From Paenibacillus silvisoli (lineage in GTDB: Bacteria > Bacillota > Bacilli > Paenibacillales > Paenibacillaceae): a stretch of DNA of 64,000 nt. This document shows positions 53,327-61,790 of the stretch, piece after piece. The position numbers and the translations under genes were made by a program. A model generated the notes under the pieces. That model worked only from the letters and a program-made list of their open reading frames with translations, made no database searches and had not been told where the DNA came from. The stretch is taken from positions 1,269,001 to 1,333,000 of the forward strand of contig NZ_CP133017.1 of NCBI RefSeq assembly GCF_030866765.1, given 5' to 3'. Position 1 is the first letter of the stretch; each line of letters starts with the position of its first letter.

Positions 53327-55081
53327 ATGAAGGCAGCTTATAATAGAGAACCAATCGTGACCATTCGCGGGTGGGAGCATGAGGCTTGGTCGGGCTACGA
53401 AGCCATTGGACGTACGGTAGGAGAAGCGCTCCAAAACACGGGCAAAGAGAAGACCATCCTAGTCGTGGAATGCTACCCTGGCGTCCGGCAAGAGGAAGTG
53501 CTGCAGGGACTGACTGCCGCACTGCGGCCAGCGCTGATTATTCGAGCGGAGGACGCGGCGCTCGATGCTGCGGAGGCAGATCGCAAAGTGGAACGCTATA
53601 TGACCGATGACCGCGTTTTCGGCTATATGACGCCATTTCGCATCGATGAGTTTTATGAAGCGGATAAGCTGAAGCGGCTTCAGGCGCAAATCGAAGCGGC
53701 GGACCGCGGCGTCGTTATCGTAATCGGCTTCGGCGCATCGCTCGTCGCTGCGGACGGCGACATCCTGCTGTACGCCGATCTGGCACGTTGGGAAATCCAG
53801 CAGCGCTACCGCTCCATGGAGTACGGCAACTGGCGGACGAATATCGTGGAAACGGACATTCTGCGTCTCTACAAGCACGGCTTTTTCTTCGAGTGGCGCA
53901 TGGCGGACCGGCTGAAGAAAACGCTGCTCCCGCGCATCGGCTTCTATTTAGATACCAACGTGAAGGACGAGCCGAAGCTGGTCACGCGGCAGGCGCTATT
54001 TGCCGGCATGGAGCAGACGGTCGGCAAGCCGTTCCGGCTCGTTCCGTATTTCGATCCCGGCGTTTGGGGCGGGACATGGCTGGAAGCGAACATCGACCTG
54101 CCGAAGAAGAACCACCCCTACGCATGGGGCTTCGACGGCGTTCCGGAAGAGAACAGCCTCTATTTCCAATACGGGGAGCTGCGGCTGGAGCTGCCTTCCA
54201 TCAACGTCGTGTTCTTCGAATCGATTAAGCTGTTGGGCGAGAAGGTCTATTCGCGCTTCGGGGCGGAGTTCCCGATCCGCTTCGACTTCCTGGATACGAT
54301 CGGCGGCCAAAACTTGAGCCTGCAAGTGCATCCGACGACCGAGTACATCCGCGAGCAGTTCGGCATGCCGTATACGCAGGACGAGAGCTACTATATTCTG
54401 GAGGCCACGCCAGGAGCGGAGGTGTATCTGGGGCTGCGGGATCAGGCGGACCCGGAGCAAATGCTGTCCGACTTGCGCAAGGCGCAGGAAGGCGGCGTTA
54501 CTTTCCCGGCGGAAGAGTACGTAAACGTGTATCCTGCGGCGAAGCATGATCATTTTCTCATTCCGGCGGGAACGGTGCACTGCTCCGGCTCCGGCTGCAT
54601 GGTGCTGGAAATTAGCGCGACGCCTTATATTTTCACCTTTAAGCTGTGGGATTGGGACAGGCTCGGCCTGGACGGCAAGCCGCGTCCGGTTCACGTCGAT
54701 CACGGGGAGAAGGTCATTCAATGGGACCGCACGACCGAATGGACGACGAAGAGCTGCGTCAGCCCCATCGAGCTGATCGCGGAAGGCGAAGGCTGGAAGG
54801 AAGAGCGAACCGGCCTGCACGAGCTCGAGTTCATCGAGACGCGCCGGCACTGGTTCTCCGTTCCGGTTCGCCATGAAGCGAACGGAAGCGTGCACATGCT
54901 GAATCTGATCGAAGGGGAAGAGGCGACGGTGGAAAGTCCGGACGGCGCCTTCGAGCCGTTCGTGATCCGCTACGCGGAAACGTTTATCATTCCGGCAGCC
55001 GTTGCCGCCTATACGATCCGTCCCAGCGGACCGAGCGAAGGCCAAACCATCGGCACGATTAAAGCATACGTGAGAGCTTAG
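53327..55081 (+). CDS. manA: Fusion of kinase-like domain and class I mannose-6-phosphate isomerase
   Basis: 584 residues, nearly twice a short ManA. The C-terminal part (about 230-584) is a class I phosphomannose isomerase: Zn ligands in GGQNLSLQVHPTTEY and EESYYILEA-type segment DESYYILEA, and HDHFLIPAGTVHCSG. The N-terminal 215 residues resemble a uridine-kinase-like P-loop fold (TILVVECYPGVRQEEVLQ; RGVVIVIGFGASL; DILLYADLARWEIQQRY), but the Walker A Gly/Lys/Ser pattern is missing, so it is probably a degenerate sensor or structural domain. It is transcribed with the ROK kinase 14 bp on. Confidence 0.85.
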   Translation: MKAAYNREPIVTIRGWEHEAWSGYEAIGRTVGEALQNTGKEKTILVVECYPGVRQEEVLQGLTAALRPALIIRAEDAALDAAEADRKVERYMTDDRVFGYMTPFRIDEFYEADKLKRLQAQIEAADRGVVIVIGFGASLVAADGDILLYADLARWEIQQRYRSMEYGNWRTNIVETDILRLYKHGFFFEWRMADRLKKTLLPRIGFYLDTNVKDEPKLVTRQALFAGMEQTVGKPFRLVPYFDPGVWGGTWLEANIDLPKKNHPYAWGFDGVPEENSLYFQYGELRLELPSINVVFFESIKLLGEKVYSRFGAEFPIRFDFLDTIGGQNLSLQVHPTTEYIREQFGMPYTQDESYYILEATPGAEVYLGLRDQADPEQMLSDLRKAQEGGVTFPAEEYVNVYPAAKHDHFLIPAGTVHCSGSGCMVLEISATPYIFTFKLWDWDRLGLDGKPRPVHVDHGEKVIQWDRTTEWTTKSCVSPIELIAEGEGWKEERTGLHELEFIETRRHWFSVPVRHEANGSVHMLNLIEGEEATVESPDGAFEPFVIRYAETFIIPAAVAAYTIRPSGPSEGQTIGTIKAYVRA

Positions 55082-55095
55082 GAGGAGCCTGCGAC

Positions 55096-56028
55096 ATGAT
55101 ATCCGATTCTGGACGACTCATTCTGGCCTTCGATGTCGGCGGCACGCAAATTAAAGCGGCCGTCATGCGCGGCGGCGCGATCATCGAGCAATCGATGGGG
55201 CAGTACGAGGCAAAATCATACTTGGCCGCAGATGCGAGCATCGCGCACTTCGTCGCCATTGTACGGGATATTTTGCAGCGGGGCGGGCTCGATTCGGAGC
55301 CGATCGACGGCTTCGGGCTCGCGTTTCCCGGCCCGTTCGATTACGGGAAGGGCATCTGCCTCATCCGCGGCTTGGGCAAGTTCGAGTCGCTCTACGGTCT
55401 TCATGTCGGCAAGCTTCTGGAGGAGGCGCTTCATGCGGACGCTGCCTTGCGCGCCCGTCTGACGCCGCAGTTTCATATCGCCTTCGAAAATGACGCCGCC
55501 CTGTTCGGTCTTGGAGAAGCAAGCGGCTTCAACGCCGGAGAGGACCTGCGCGCGGTTTGCTTGACGGTTGGCACGGGCCTTGGCTCCTGTTTCCTTGAGA
55601 ACGGCAAGCTGGTGAAGCATCGCCCCGATGTACCCGAGAACGGCTGGCTGTACAAGACGCCGTACAGATACGGCATTGCGGATGAGTACGTCTCGAAGAT
55701 CGGCGTGCTTCGGCTTGCGATGGACCGCGGGGTAGATATCCGCGATCGGGACGTCAGGCAGCTGGCGGATGCGGCATTCGCCGGCAGCCTCCCGGAGAAA
55801 GAGCTGTTCGAGGCGTTCGGCGAGCAAATGGCCGTCATTCTAGGACCTGCGCTGAGGCGGTTCGCGCCTGATGTCATCGTCATCGGCGGGCAAATTTCGA
55901 AGAGCGGCAGCTTGTTCGCGCCTTCGTTCCAAGCCGGGCTGGCCTCGCAGGGCTTGAAGGCGCAGGTGCGCATCAGCCGCGATACGTTCGCCAGCACGTT
56001 TAGAGGCATTTATGATCTCGTCCAATAA
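55096..56028 (+). CDS. ROK-family sugar kinase
   Basis: 310 residues, ribosome binding site GGAGGAG. ATP-binding motif LILAFDVGGTQIKAAV at the N-terminus, GFGLAFPGPFDY, catalytic Asp in FENDAALFGLGEA, and TVGTGLGSCFL. The zinc site (CxCGxxGCxE), present in most ROK kinases, is absent; the region reads GWLYKTPYRYGIADE. It phosphorylates a hexose. With the isomerase upstream, mannose or fructose is a fair guess. The operon is repressed by the DeoR protein (inference). Confidence 0.88.
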   Translation: MISDSGRLILAFDVGGTQIKAAVMRGGAIIEQSMGQYEAKSYLAADASIAHFVAIVRDILQRGGLDSEPIDGFGLAFPGPFDYGKGICLIRGLGKFESLYGLHVGKLLEEALHADAALRARLTPQFHIAFENDAALFGLGEASGFNAGEDLRAVCLTVGTGLGSCFLENGKLVKHRPDVPENGWLYKTPYRYGIADEYVSKIGVLRLAMDRGVDIRDRDVRQLADAAFAGSLPEKELFEAFGEQMAVILGPALRRFAPDVIVIGGQISKSGSLFAPSFQAGLASQGLKAQVRISRDTFASTFRGIYDLVQ

Positions 56029-56031
56029 AAG

Positions 56032-56075
56032 ACGGCAGTCCGGGGCTGATGAATCCCGGACTGCCGTTTTATTTT
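56032..56075 (+). terminator. Terminator after the ROK kinase
   Basis: Hairpin ACGGCAGTCCGGG-GCTGATGAA-TCCCGGACTGCCGT with a U-rich tail. Confidence 0.93.
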
Positions 56076-56172
56076 GCCAAATCCATGAATACCCAATCCA
56101 AGCGGTTTGCTGTAACATGAGAGACAAGCTCGTTGAAATCCAGACTTTACTATGCGGACGGAGGGATCGGAA

Positions 56173-57087
56173 GTGAAGGTAGCGTTGCATTCGGTTAGTT
56201 ATTCCGGCACTTGGGGCGGACAGACGGCGCTGACGCTGGAGCAGTTTGTGGAGAAGGCGGCTTCGCTTGGCTATGAAAGCGTCGAGTTTGCCGCGAAACG
56301 GCCTCATTGCTCGCCGCTCGACTTGAGAAAAGAAGATCGGCGGCGCTTGAAGCAGCTGCTTGCGGACAAAGGGCTTACGCTGTCCTGCGTGGCGAGCTAT
56401 CATGATTTCGCGGCATTTTTCGAGCATAAGGATATGGCTTATATGGAGAAGGAGCTGCTGTACATGCGGAGCGTTATCGAGCTTGCTCATGATCTGGGCA
56501 GCCCGCTCGTGCGAACGTATACCGGCTACTTCAAGGAAGGCGTGCCGTACAGAGCCCAATGGGACAGCTGCGTGAAAGGCATCCAGGAAAGCGCCAGAAT
56601 GGCCGCGGAATACGGCGTTACGATCGGCGTGCAAAATCACTCCTGCATCGCGAGCGACCCGGACAGCCTGCTCGACCTGATGACCGAGATCGGCGAACCG
56701 AACGCCAAGGTCGTGCTCGACGCTCCGTTCATTGACAATCACCACAGGCCGCTTCGCGAAACCGTGCTGAAGTTCAAAGGCATGATCGTGCATACGCACT
56801 TAACGGATTATATCCGCCGCGAGAAGTTCAAATACGTGTCGGAGACGGTCACCTTCAGCCCGAATGGCATGGAGATGATTTCGGTTCCGATCGGCAAAGG
56901 AAATATCGATTATCAGGCTTTCATCGGCGCTCTGCACGAGGTGGGTTATGAGGGCGCATTGTCGTACGAGATGTGTTCGCCGCTTGTCGGAGGCGGCAGC
57001 GAGGCGAATCTCGACCGCAGCGCGCTGGAGTCGCTGTACGTTGTAAAAGGGATTTTGGCCGGACTGCAAGCGGAGTCCGTGCGCTAA
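56173..57087 (+). CDS. Sugar phosphate isomerase/epimerase family TIM barrel
   Basis: 304 residues from GTG 56173 (GGAGGG 7 nt upstream); ATG 56152 lies before the ribosome binding site. Metal-site segments: YESVEFAAKRPHC, LSCVASYHDF, VTIGVQNHSCIA, KVVLDAPFID, IVHTHLTDY, and GALSYEMCSPLVGGG (last Glu). It is the first of two such genes in tandem (23-bp gap). The substrate is unknown. Confidence 0.85.
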   Translation: MKVALHSVSYSGTWGGQTALTLEQFVEKAASLGYESVEFAAKRPHCSPLDLRKEDRRRLKQLLADKGLTLSCVASYHDFAAFFEHKDMAYMEKELLYMRSVIELAHDLGSPLVRTYTGYFKEGVPYRAQWDSCVKGIQESARMAAEYGVTIGVQNHSCIASDPDSLLDLMTEIGEPNAKVVLDAPFIDNHHRPLRETVLKFKGMIVHTHLTDYIRREKFKYVSETVTFSPNGMEMISVPIGKGNIDYQAFIGALHEVGYEGALSYEMCSPLVGGGSEANLDRSALESLYVVKGILAGLQAESVR

Positions 57088-57110
57088 CCGAGAAGGTGGA
57101 GGTCAGCAAA

Positions 57111-57935
57111 ATGAAACTAACCGGATTCGCGGACGAGATCGCCGCCGACTTGACCCGACAGCTGGAAGTGCTGGGACAAGAAGATATACGCTATCTGGAG
57201 TTTCGCAGCGTGGACGGAATCAACGTGCTGCAGCTAACCGACGAGCAGCTGGAGCGGGTGAAAGCCGAGCTGGAACGAAACGGGGTGCGCGTCTCCGCAA
57301 TCGGTTCGCCAATCGGGAAAATCGGCATCTTGGATCCGATGGAACCGCATCTGCTCGCTTTCGACCGGGCGATTGCGGTAGCGAAGCTGTTCGGCACGGA
57401 TCGTATCCGTTTGTTCTCCTTCTTTATTCCGCGCGGCGATGACCCGGCGATCCACCGTCCGGAAGTGCTGCGCCGCATGGAGCTGCTGACTCGGCGCGCG
57501 GAGGAAGCGGGCGTTCTGCTGCTGCTGGAGAACGAGACCGGCACGTATGCGGATACGCCGGAGCGCTGCTTGGACGTGCTGGAGCATTGCGGTTCCAGCC
57601 GGCTGCGCCATGCGTTCGATCCCGGCAACTATATCCAAAGCGGCGTCGGCTCTACAATGGATGCTTACCGCCTGTTGGAAAGCTACGTGACTTACGTGCA
57701 TGTCAAAGACGTGTCATCCCGGACCGGCAAAGAAACGCCGGCGGGTCAGGGCGACGGGCAGCTGCCGGAGCTGATCGCATGCTTGCGGCAGAAAGGCTAC
57801 GACGGCTTCCTGTCGCTGGAGCCGCATCTCGCTTACTCCGGCCAGTATCCGGACCTGAGTCCGGAAGCGCTGTTCGCGATGGCGAGCCAAGCGTTGAAAA
57901 CGATTTTGAAGGAAGCCGGGCAGCCGTGGTCGTAG
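57111..57935 (+). CDS. Sugar phosphate isomerase/epimerase family TIM barrel
   Basis: 274 residues from ATG 57111 (GGTGGAGG 57095-57102). AP_endonuc_2 fold: KLTGFADEIAADLTRQL, IRYLEFRSVDGINVLQL, LLLLENETGTYADTPER (metal Glu), HAFDPGNYIQSG (Asp), YVHVKDVSSRTG (His, Asp), and GFLSLEPHL (Glu). Different subfamily from its upstream neighbour. Convergent with the HAEG-repeat gene, with only 25 bp between the stops and no clear terminator. Confidence 0.86.
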   Translation: MKLTGFADEIAADLTRQLEVLGQEDIRYLEFRSVDGINVLQLTDEQLERVKAELERNGVRVSAIGSPIGKIGILDPMEPHLLAFDRAIAVAKLFGTDRIRLFSFFIPRGDDPAIHRPEVLRRMELLTRRAEEAGVLLLLENETGTYADTPERCLDVLEHCGSSRLRHAFDPGNYIQSGVGSTMDAYRLLESYVTYVHVKDVSSRTGKETPAGQGDGQLPELIACLRQKGYDGFLSLEPHLAYSGQYPDLSPEALFAMASQALKTILKEAGQPWS

Positions 57936-57960
57936 CGTGGTTTCCTGCGTGCCCGGGCTG

Positions 57961-59433
57961 TCAGAAGCGGGGGCCGAGCAGCACGAGCACTTGGTTGGGA
58001 CGGGTTCTGGCCAATACGTAGAACCCGTTGTCCGCTGCGGTAGCGATGCCGCCGTCATTCGGCAGGCACAAGCCGCCGGGCTGGCAGCTGCCGTCATCGC
58101 GGGCGAGCAGCTTGCCGACCATGCCGACCGCGACCCACTCCGGGCGCTGAAGCCGCGGCGCGTAAGGCTGGAGCGGGTTCCAGTCGGGATTGAGCACCGG
58201 CTGACGCTCCAGCCGTTCGGGCAGCATAACCCGGCCGTCGGCATCGAGCTTCGCGGGCAGCAGCACGTCCCGATACAAGATGCGGCCCCATTCATCCGTG
58301 GCAAATTTCCGATGCCAGCCGAGCTCGCCGCTGTCGGACAAGAAAGCGGGCCTGCCGCTCGCGATGCCGACGATATACTTGTCGCTGGCCGCAGCGATGC
58401 GGACCTTGTCCGCTTCGAGGGCGAGAAAATACCCCGGCTCGATCGGCTGGCCATCGGCGGTCTCGAACATTTCGGCGTAGTCCGCGGCAGGGCTGCTCAT
58501 CGTGCCGTCGGCTTTCACGTCGCCGCTGCTTAATATTTTCGCGGCGATGCCGGGCGCTTCGGCGCTCGTGCCGTTGGCGAGGTACCAGGAATAAGGCAGC
58601 TCGTTCGCAGCGCCGAATTGGCCCATGACATGCACGCCGTCGAGCATGCTCGTCGACGTGTTCAAGCCTTCGGCATGCGAGAACAAGCCGTCCGCGACGG
58701 TGTTGACGCCCTGCGCATGCGAGGCGAAGCCGCTGGCCGTGGTGACGGCGCCTTCCGCATGCGAGGTTTGCCCGCTTGCGATGCTTTGGCTGCCTTCGGC
58801 GTGAGACAGATCGCCGGAGGCGACCGTGCGCTGCCCCTCCGCATGCGCGAAGCTGCCGCTCGCCTCGTTGAGATTGCCTTCGGCATGCGACGCTCGTCCG
58901 CTCGCGGTGTTGCTTTCGCCCTCGGCATGCGCCGCTTGGCCGGAGGCGATCGCCGCCAAGCCCTCGGCGTGCGCATCGAGGCCGGTCGCTTGCGTCAGCT
59001 CGCCCTCGGCGTGCGCGTTAAAGCCGACGGCCAGCGTATTCTGCCCTTCGGCGTGGGCGTACGTGCCGATGGCGGAGGAGCCGCCGCCTTCCGCATGGGC
59101 GGCCGGTCCGAACGCCAGCGTGGCGTAGCCCTCCGCGTGCGCGGCGAACCCGCCGGCAATCGCGATAAAGCCTTCGGCGTGCGCGGCCTCGTTCAGCGCG
59201 GACGTATCCCGGCCTTCGGCATGGGCGTACAGCCCCGAAGCGAACGTGCTGCCTCCTTCGGCATGGGAAGCGGGGCCTTGCGCCAGACTGGCGTAGCCCT
59301 CCGCATGGGATGCGAAGGCCGTTGCCGCGGACTGAAATCCTTCGGCGTGCGAGGAGTCGCCGACAGCCTGCGTTTCGGAGCCTTCGGCTTCGGAGCAAGC
59401 GCCGGTCGTCTGCGTATTGCATGGTGGTGCCAT
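57961..59433 (-). CDS. HAEG-repeat beta-roll protein with peptidase G2 autocleavage domain
   Basis: 490 residues with no signal peptide. Residues about 10-255 are about 18 copies of a 14-residue unit ending (S/A)HAEG, the YadA-head-like left-handed beta-roll. Residues from about 285 (NELPYSWYLANGTSAEAPGI; GDVKADGTMSSPAADYAEMFE; EPGYFLALEADKV; KYIVGIASGRPAF) match the peptidase G2 IMC autoproteolytic domain, known from phage tail fibres and Bacillales surface proteins. I expect a trimeric fibre that self-cleaves on assembly, perhaps on the spore surface, given the LysM neighbour. Confidence 0.82.
   Translation of the reverse strand: MAPPCNTQTTGACSEAEGSETQAVGDSSHAEGFQSAATAFASHAEGYASLAQGPASHAEGGSTFASGLYAHAEGRDTSALNEAAHAEGFIAIAGGFAAHAEGYATLAFGPAAHAEGGGSSAIGTYAHAEGQNTLAVGFNAHAEGELTQATGLDAHAEGLAAIASGQAAHAEGESNTASGRASHAEGNLNEASGSFAHAEGQRTVASGDLSHAEGSQSIASGQTSHAEGAVTTASGFASHAQGVNTVADGLFSHAEGLNTSTSMLDGVHVMGQFGAANELPYSWYLANGTSAEAPGIAAKILSSGDVKADGTMSSPAADYAEMFETADGQPIEPGYFLALEADKVRIAAASDKYIVGIASGRPAFLSDSGELGWHRKFATDEWGRILYRDVLLPAKLDADGRVMLPERLERQPVLNPDWNPLQPYAPRLQRPEWVAVGMVGKLLARDDGSCQPGGLCLPNDGGIATAADNGFYVLARTRPNQVLVLLGPRF
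58667..59397 (-). repeat. About 18 tandem 42-bp coding units (14-residue HAEG repeat)
   Basis: Each unit encodes a pattern like GxxTxAxGxxSHAEG. The HAEG tetrad is nearly invariant, with one HAQG near the C-terminal end and a degenerate SEAEG at the start. Codons differ between copies, so the array is old and maintained by selection. Confidence 0.92.
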
Positions 59434-59591
59434 TCAAACCATCTCCTTCGAGGAATTCGTAGATTGGGTACATTTTCCATTATATGGCGATGGTGTGGAC
59501 ATGCTTGGATGATTATCTTCATAAATGCAAAAGCGGCCGCGTTTTCGGATAGCTCCGAAGCGCGGCCGCGATATGTTTACGCGGAATCTTA

Positions 59592-59999
59592 TTATGGCTG
59601 CTGCTGCTGCATCGGCTGCATCGGCTGCCCTTGCGTCATCGGCTGCGTCGATTCCTGGTATGTTTTCTGGCAGTGCATGTTGGAAATGCGCGGGATGACG
59701 ACCGTTTCGCCGACCCTCAGCTGGTTCGGGTTGACTTGTGGATTAGCCTCTTCCAGAATGGCATGAGGCATGTTGTACTTGTGGCAAATTTTGTCCATCG
59801 TATCGCCTGGCGCTACTTGATGCTGCGCGAAGACCATGTCCTCGGGATTGCCGTCCCTCCAGAATGGGAAGAACGGGGAGAAGAAGAAGAACGGGAACAA
59901 GAAGCGATTCGGGAAGAACGGATGAGGGAACGGACGGAAGAAGCGACGTCCTCCGAAGCCACCACCAAAGCCACCGCCAGGAAAAAATCCACGATTCAT
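59592..59999 (-). CDS. LysM-domain protein with Phe/Gly/Pro-rich N-terminus (probable spore coat)
   Basis: 135 residues with no signal peptide. Residues 1-46 are FFPGGGFGGGFGGRR and similar aromatic-rich sequence, with an HPFFPNRF-type segment. A single LysM domain follows (about 58-105: HQVAPGDTMDKICHKYNM; ANPQVNPNQLRVGETVVIP), then a Gln/Met/Pro tail (QPMQPMQQQQP). LysM binds peptidoglycan. In Bacillales, short signal-less LysM proteins with Gly/aromatic tails are often spore-coat or cortex proteins such as SafA-like ones (inference). Confidence 0.78.
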   Translation of the reverse strand: MNRGFFPGGGFGGGFGGRRFFRPFPHPFFPNRFLFPFFFFSPFFPFWRDGNPEDMVFAQHQVAPGDTMDKICHKYNMPHAILEEANPQVNPNQLRVGETVVIPRISNMHCQKTYQESTQPMTQGQPMQPMQQQQP

Positions 60000-60020
60000 T
60001 TCGAAACCTCCATAAGCTTC

Positions 60021-60036
60021 ATAGTCATTTGACTAT
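60021..60036. promoter_or_regulatory. 16-bp perfect palindrome upstream of the LysM gene
   Basis: ATAGTCATTTGACTAT lies 22-37 bp before the LysM start codon, a possible regulator site. Confidence 0.45.
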
Positions 60037-60191
60037 ACTAGGATATCGCCCGGCTGCCGCATTCGTATCTTGTCTTCCAAATTTGGGCAAATGCCCGTTA
60101 ATTGGTCGCATGAATTTTGCAAAAATATATTTACCTCGCGTGCGATTTTTGATAATATGAACGAAATATTTAAATGCGACGAAGAGACGAG

Positions 60192-60473
60192 TAAATAAAT
60201 GAATTCTTTTACAGAGAGCTCCGGCAGCTGAAAAGGGGCAAAGAGTCGTTTATTGAATAAAGACTCCGAGCAGCGGATCGGAACTTTGCCAGGCAAGGGG
60301 ATGGTTCGCCAGGGGCTCCTGTTACAGAGCTAGAGTATACGCATTGCGCTGCGCGGTGCCGTACTTGATAAGGTGGGTATGGCGACATATTCACGAATTT
60401 GGGGTGGTACCGCGAGTTAACAAATCTCGTCCCTGAGACTGGCAAACAAGTCTTGGGGGTGGGATTTTTTTAT
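60192..60473 (+). ncRNA. T-box leader (tRNA-sensing riboswitch) of asd
   Basis: The T-box sequence GGGGTGGTACCGCG (60401-60414) is followed by a terminator (AGACT...AGTCT, GGGGGTGGGATTTTTTT, 60428-60473). Upstream is a stem I with the GA motif ACAGAGAG, a basal stem GAGCTCC/GGGGCTC and an upper stem GGCAAAG/CTTTGCC. The T-box variable base is T, which needs a tRNA with discriminator A. The best specifier candidate is ATG (60301-60303), that is methionine, but the loop is not certain. Uncharged tRNA would favour the antiterminator and asd transcription. It fills most of the 553-bp gap before asd. Confidence 0.9.
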
Positions 60474-60552
60474 TAGTCCAATATGTCAAAGCTAGATCAA
60501 TCGGTTCCATGCAAGCATAGGGTACATCAAAACAAACTGCTGAAAGGATTGA

Positions 60553-61647
60553 ATGATAATGTCAGGGAAATTGAAAGTCGGTATTGTTGGCGGTACGGGC
60601 ATGGTGGGACAGCGCTTCGTCGAGCTGCTGGACCAGCACCCTTGGTTTGAAGTAACGGCGATTGCGGCGAGCGCGGGCTCGGCGGGCAAAACGTACGAGG
60701 AAGCGGTAAAAGGCAGATGGAAGCTGGCTACGCCGATTCCGGAAAACGTGAAGCAAATCGTCGTGCAGGACGCTTCCAAAGTGGAAGAAGTCGCCGGCGG
60801 GGTAGACTTCGTATTCTGCGCCGTCGATATGGCGAAGAATGAAATTAAAGCGTTGGAAGAAGCGTACGCGAAGACGGGCACGCCTGTCGTTTCCAACAAC
60901 TCGGCTCACCGCTGGACGCCGGACGTCCCGATGGTGATCCCGGAAATCAACCCGAGCCATCTGGAAGTCATCGCTGCGCAGCGCAAGCGTCTGGGCACGG
61001 AAACCGGCTTTATTGCCGTAAAACCGAACTGCTCCATTCAAAGCTACGTGCCGGCGCTTCACGCGCTGCTTGATTTCAAGCCGACGACGGTAGTCGCGTC
61101 GACGTACCAAGCGATCTCAGGAGCGGGCAAAAACTTTACCGATTGGCCGGAAATGCTCGACAACGTGATCCCTTACATCGGCGGCGAGGAAGAGAAGAGC
61201 GAGCAGGAGCCGCTTCGGATCTGGGGCAGCGTCGAAGGCGGCGAGATCGTGAAAGCGAGCGCGCCATTGATTACGACGCAGTGCATTCGCGTTCCGGTAA
61301 CGGACGGCCATCTGGCGACCGTATTCGCATCGTTCGAGAACAAGCCGGCGAAGGAAGAAATTATTGCTCGCTGGAGAGCCTACCAAGGCCGTCCGCAGGA
61401 GCTTGGCCTGCCGAGCGCGCCGAAGCAGTTCATTACGTATTTTGAAGAAGAGAACCGTCCTCAGACGGGGCTGGATCGCGATATTGAAGGCGGCATGGGC
61501 GTGTCGGTCGGCCGCTTGCGCGAAGACTCCGTATACGATTACAAATTCGTCGGCCTGTCGCACAACACGCTGCGCGGCGCTGCCGGCGGAGCCGTTCTGA
61601 TCGCCGAACTGTTGAAGGCGGAAGGCTATATTCAAGCGAAAGCATAA
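60553..61647 (+). CDS. asd: Aspartate-semialdehyde dehydrogenase (fungal/archaeal-type)
   Basis: 364 residues, longer than the common bacterial type. NADP motif VGIVGGTGMVGQRFVELL, catalytic C160 in FIAVKPNCSIQSY, and IRVPVTDGHLATV (substrate His). It reduces aspartyl phosphate to the semialdehyde, the branch point to lysine/diaminopimelate, threonine and methionine. Start ATG 60553 or 60559 after AAAGGA. It is controlled by the T-box upstream and closed by a terminator. Confidence 0.93.
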   Translation: MIMSGKLKVGIVGGTGMVGQRFVELLDQHPWFEVTAIAASAGSAGKTYEEAVKGRWKLATPIPENVKQIVVQDASKVEEVAGGVDFVFCAVDMAKNEIKALEEAYAKTGTPVVSNNSAHRWTPDVPMVIPEINPSHLEVIAAQRKRLGTETGFIAVKPNCSIQSYVPALHALLDFKPTTVVASTYQAISGAGKNFTDWPEMLDNVIPYIGGEEEKSEQEPLRIWGSVEGGEIVKASAPLITTQCIRVPVTDGHLATVFASFENKPAKEEIIARWRAYQGRPQELGLPSAPKQFITYFEEENRPQTGLDRDIEGGMGVSVGRLREDSVYDYKFVGLSHNTLRGAAGGAVLIAELLKAEGYIQAKA

Positions 61648-61660
61648 TCGATGAAATTCG

Positions 61661-61699
61661 AAGGCCGCTGGTTCGATGAACCGGCGGCCTTACTTTTTT
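61661..61699 (+). terminator. Terminator after asd
   Basis: Hairpin AAGGCCGCTGGTTC-GAT-GAACCGGCGGCCTT with ACTTTTTTT. Confidence 0.93.
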
Positions 61700-61790
61700 T
61701 AGTAAAACTTTACGAATTGGCCGTGATGACGCCGCTGGTCCAGCTCATATATTGATTCCATATGTCAATATTGAAATGGAGGTAGTTGTC

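Noticed and set aside
58618..59766. 382-codon + strand open frame with Arg/Met/Gly repeats
   Set aside because: It is the complement of the HAEG-repeat array; its repeats only mirror that gene.
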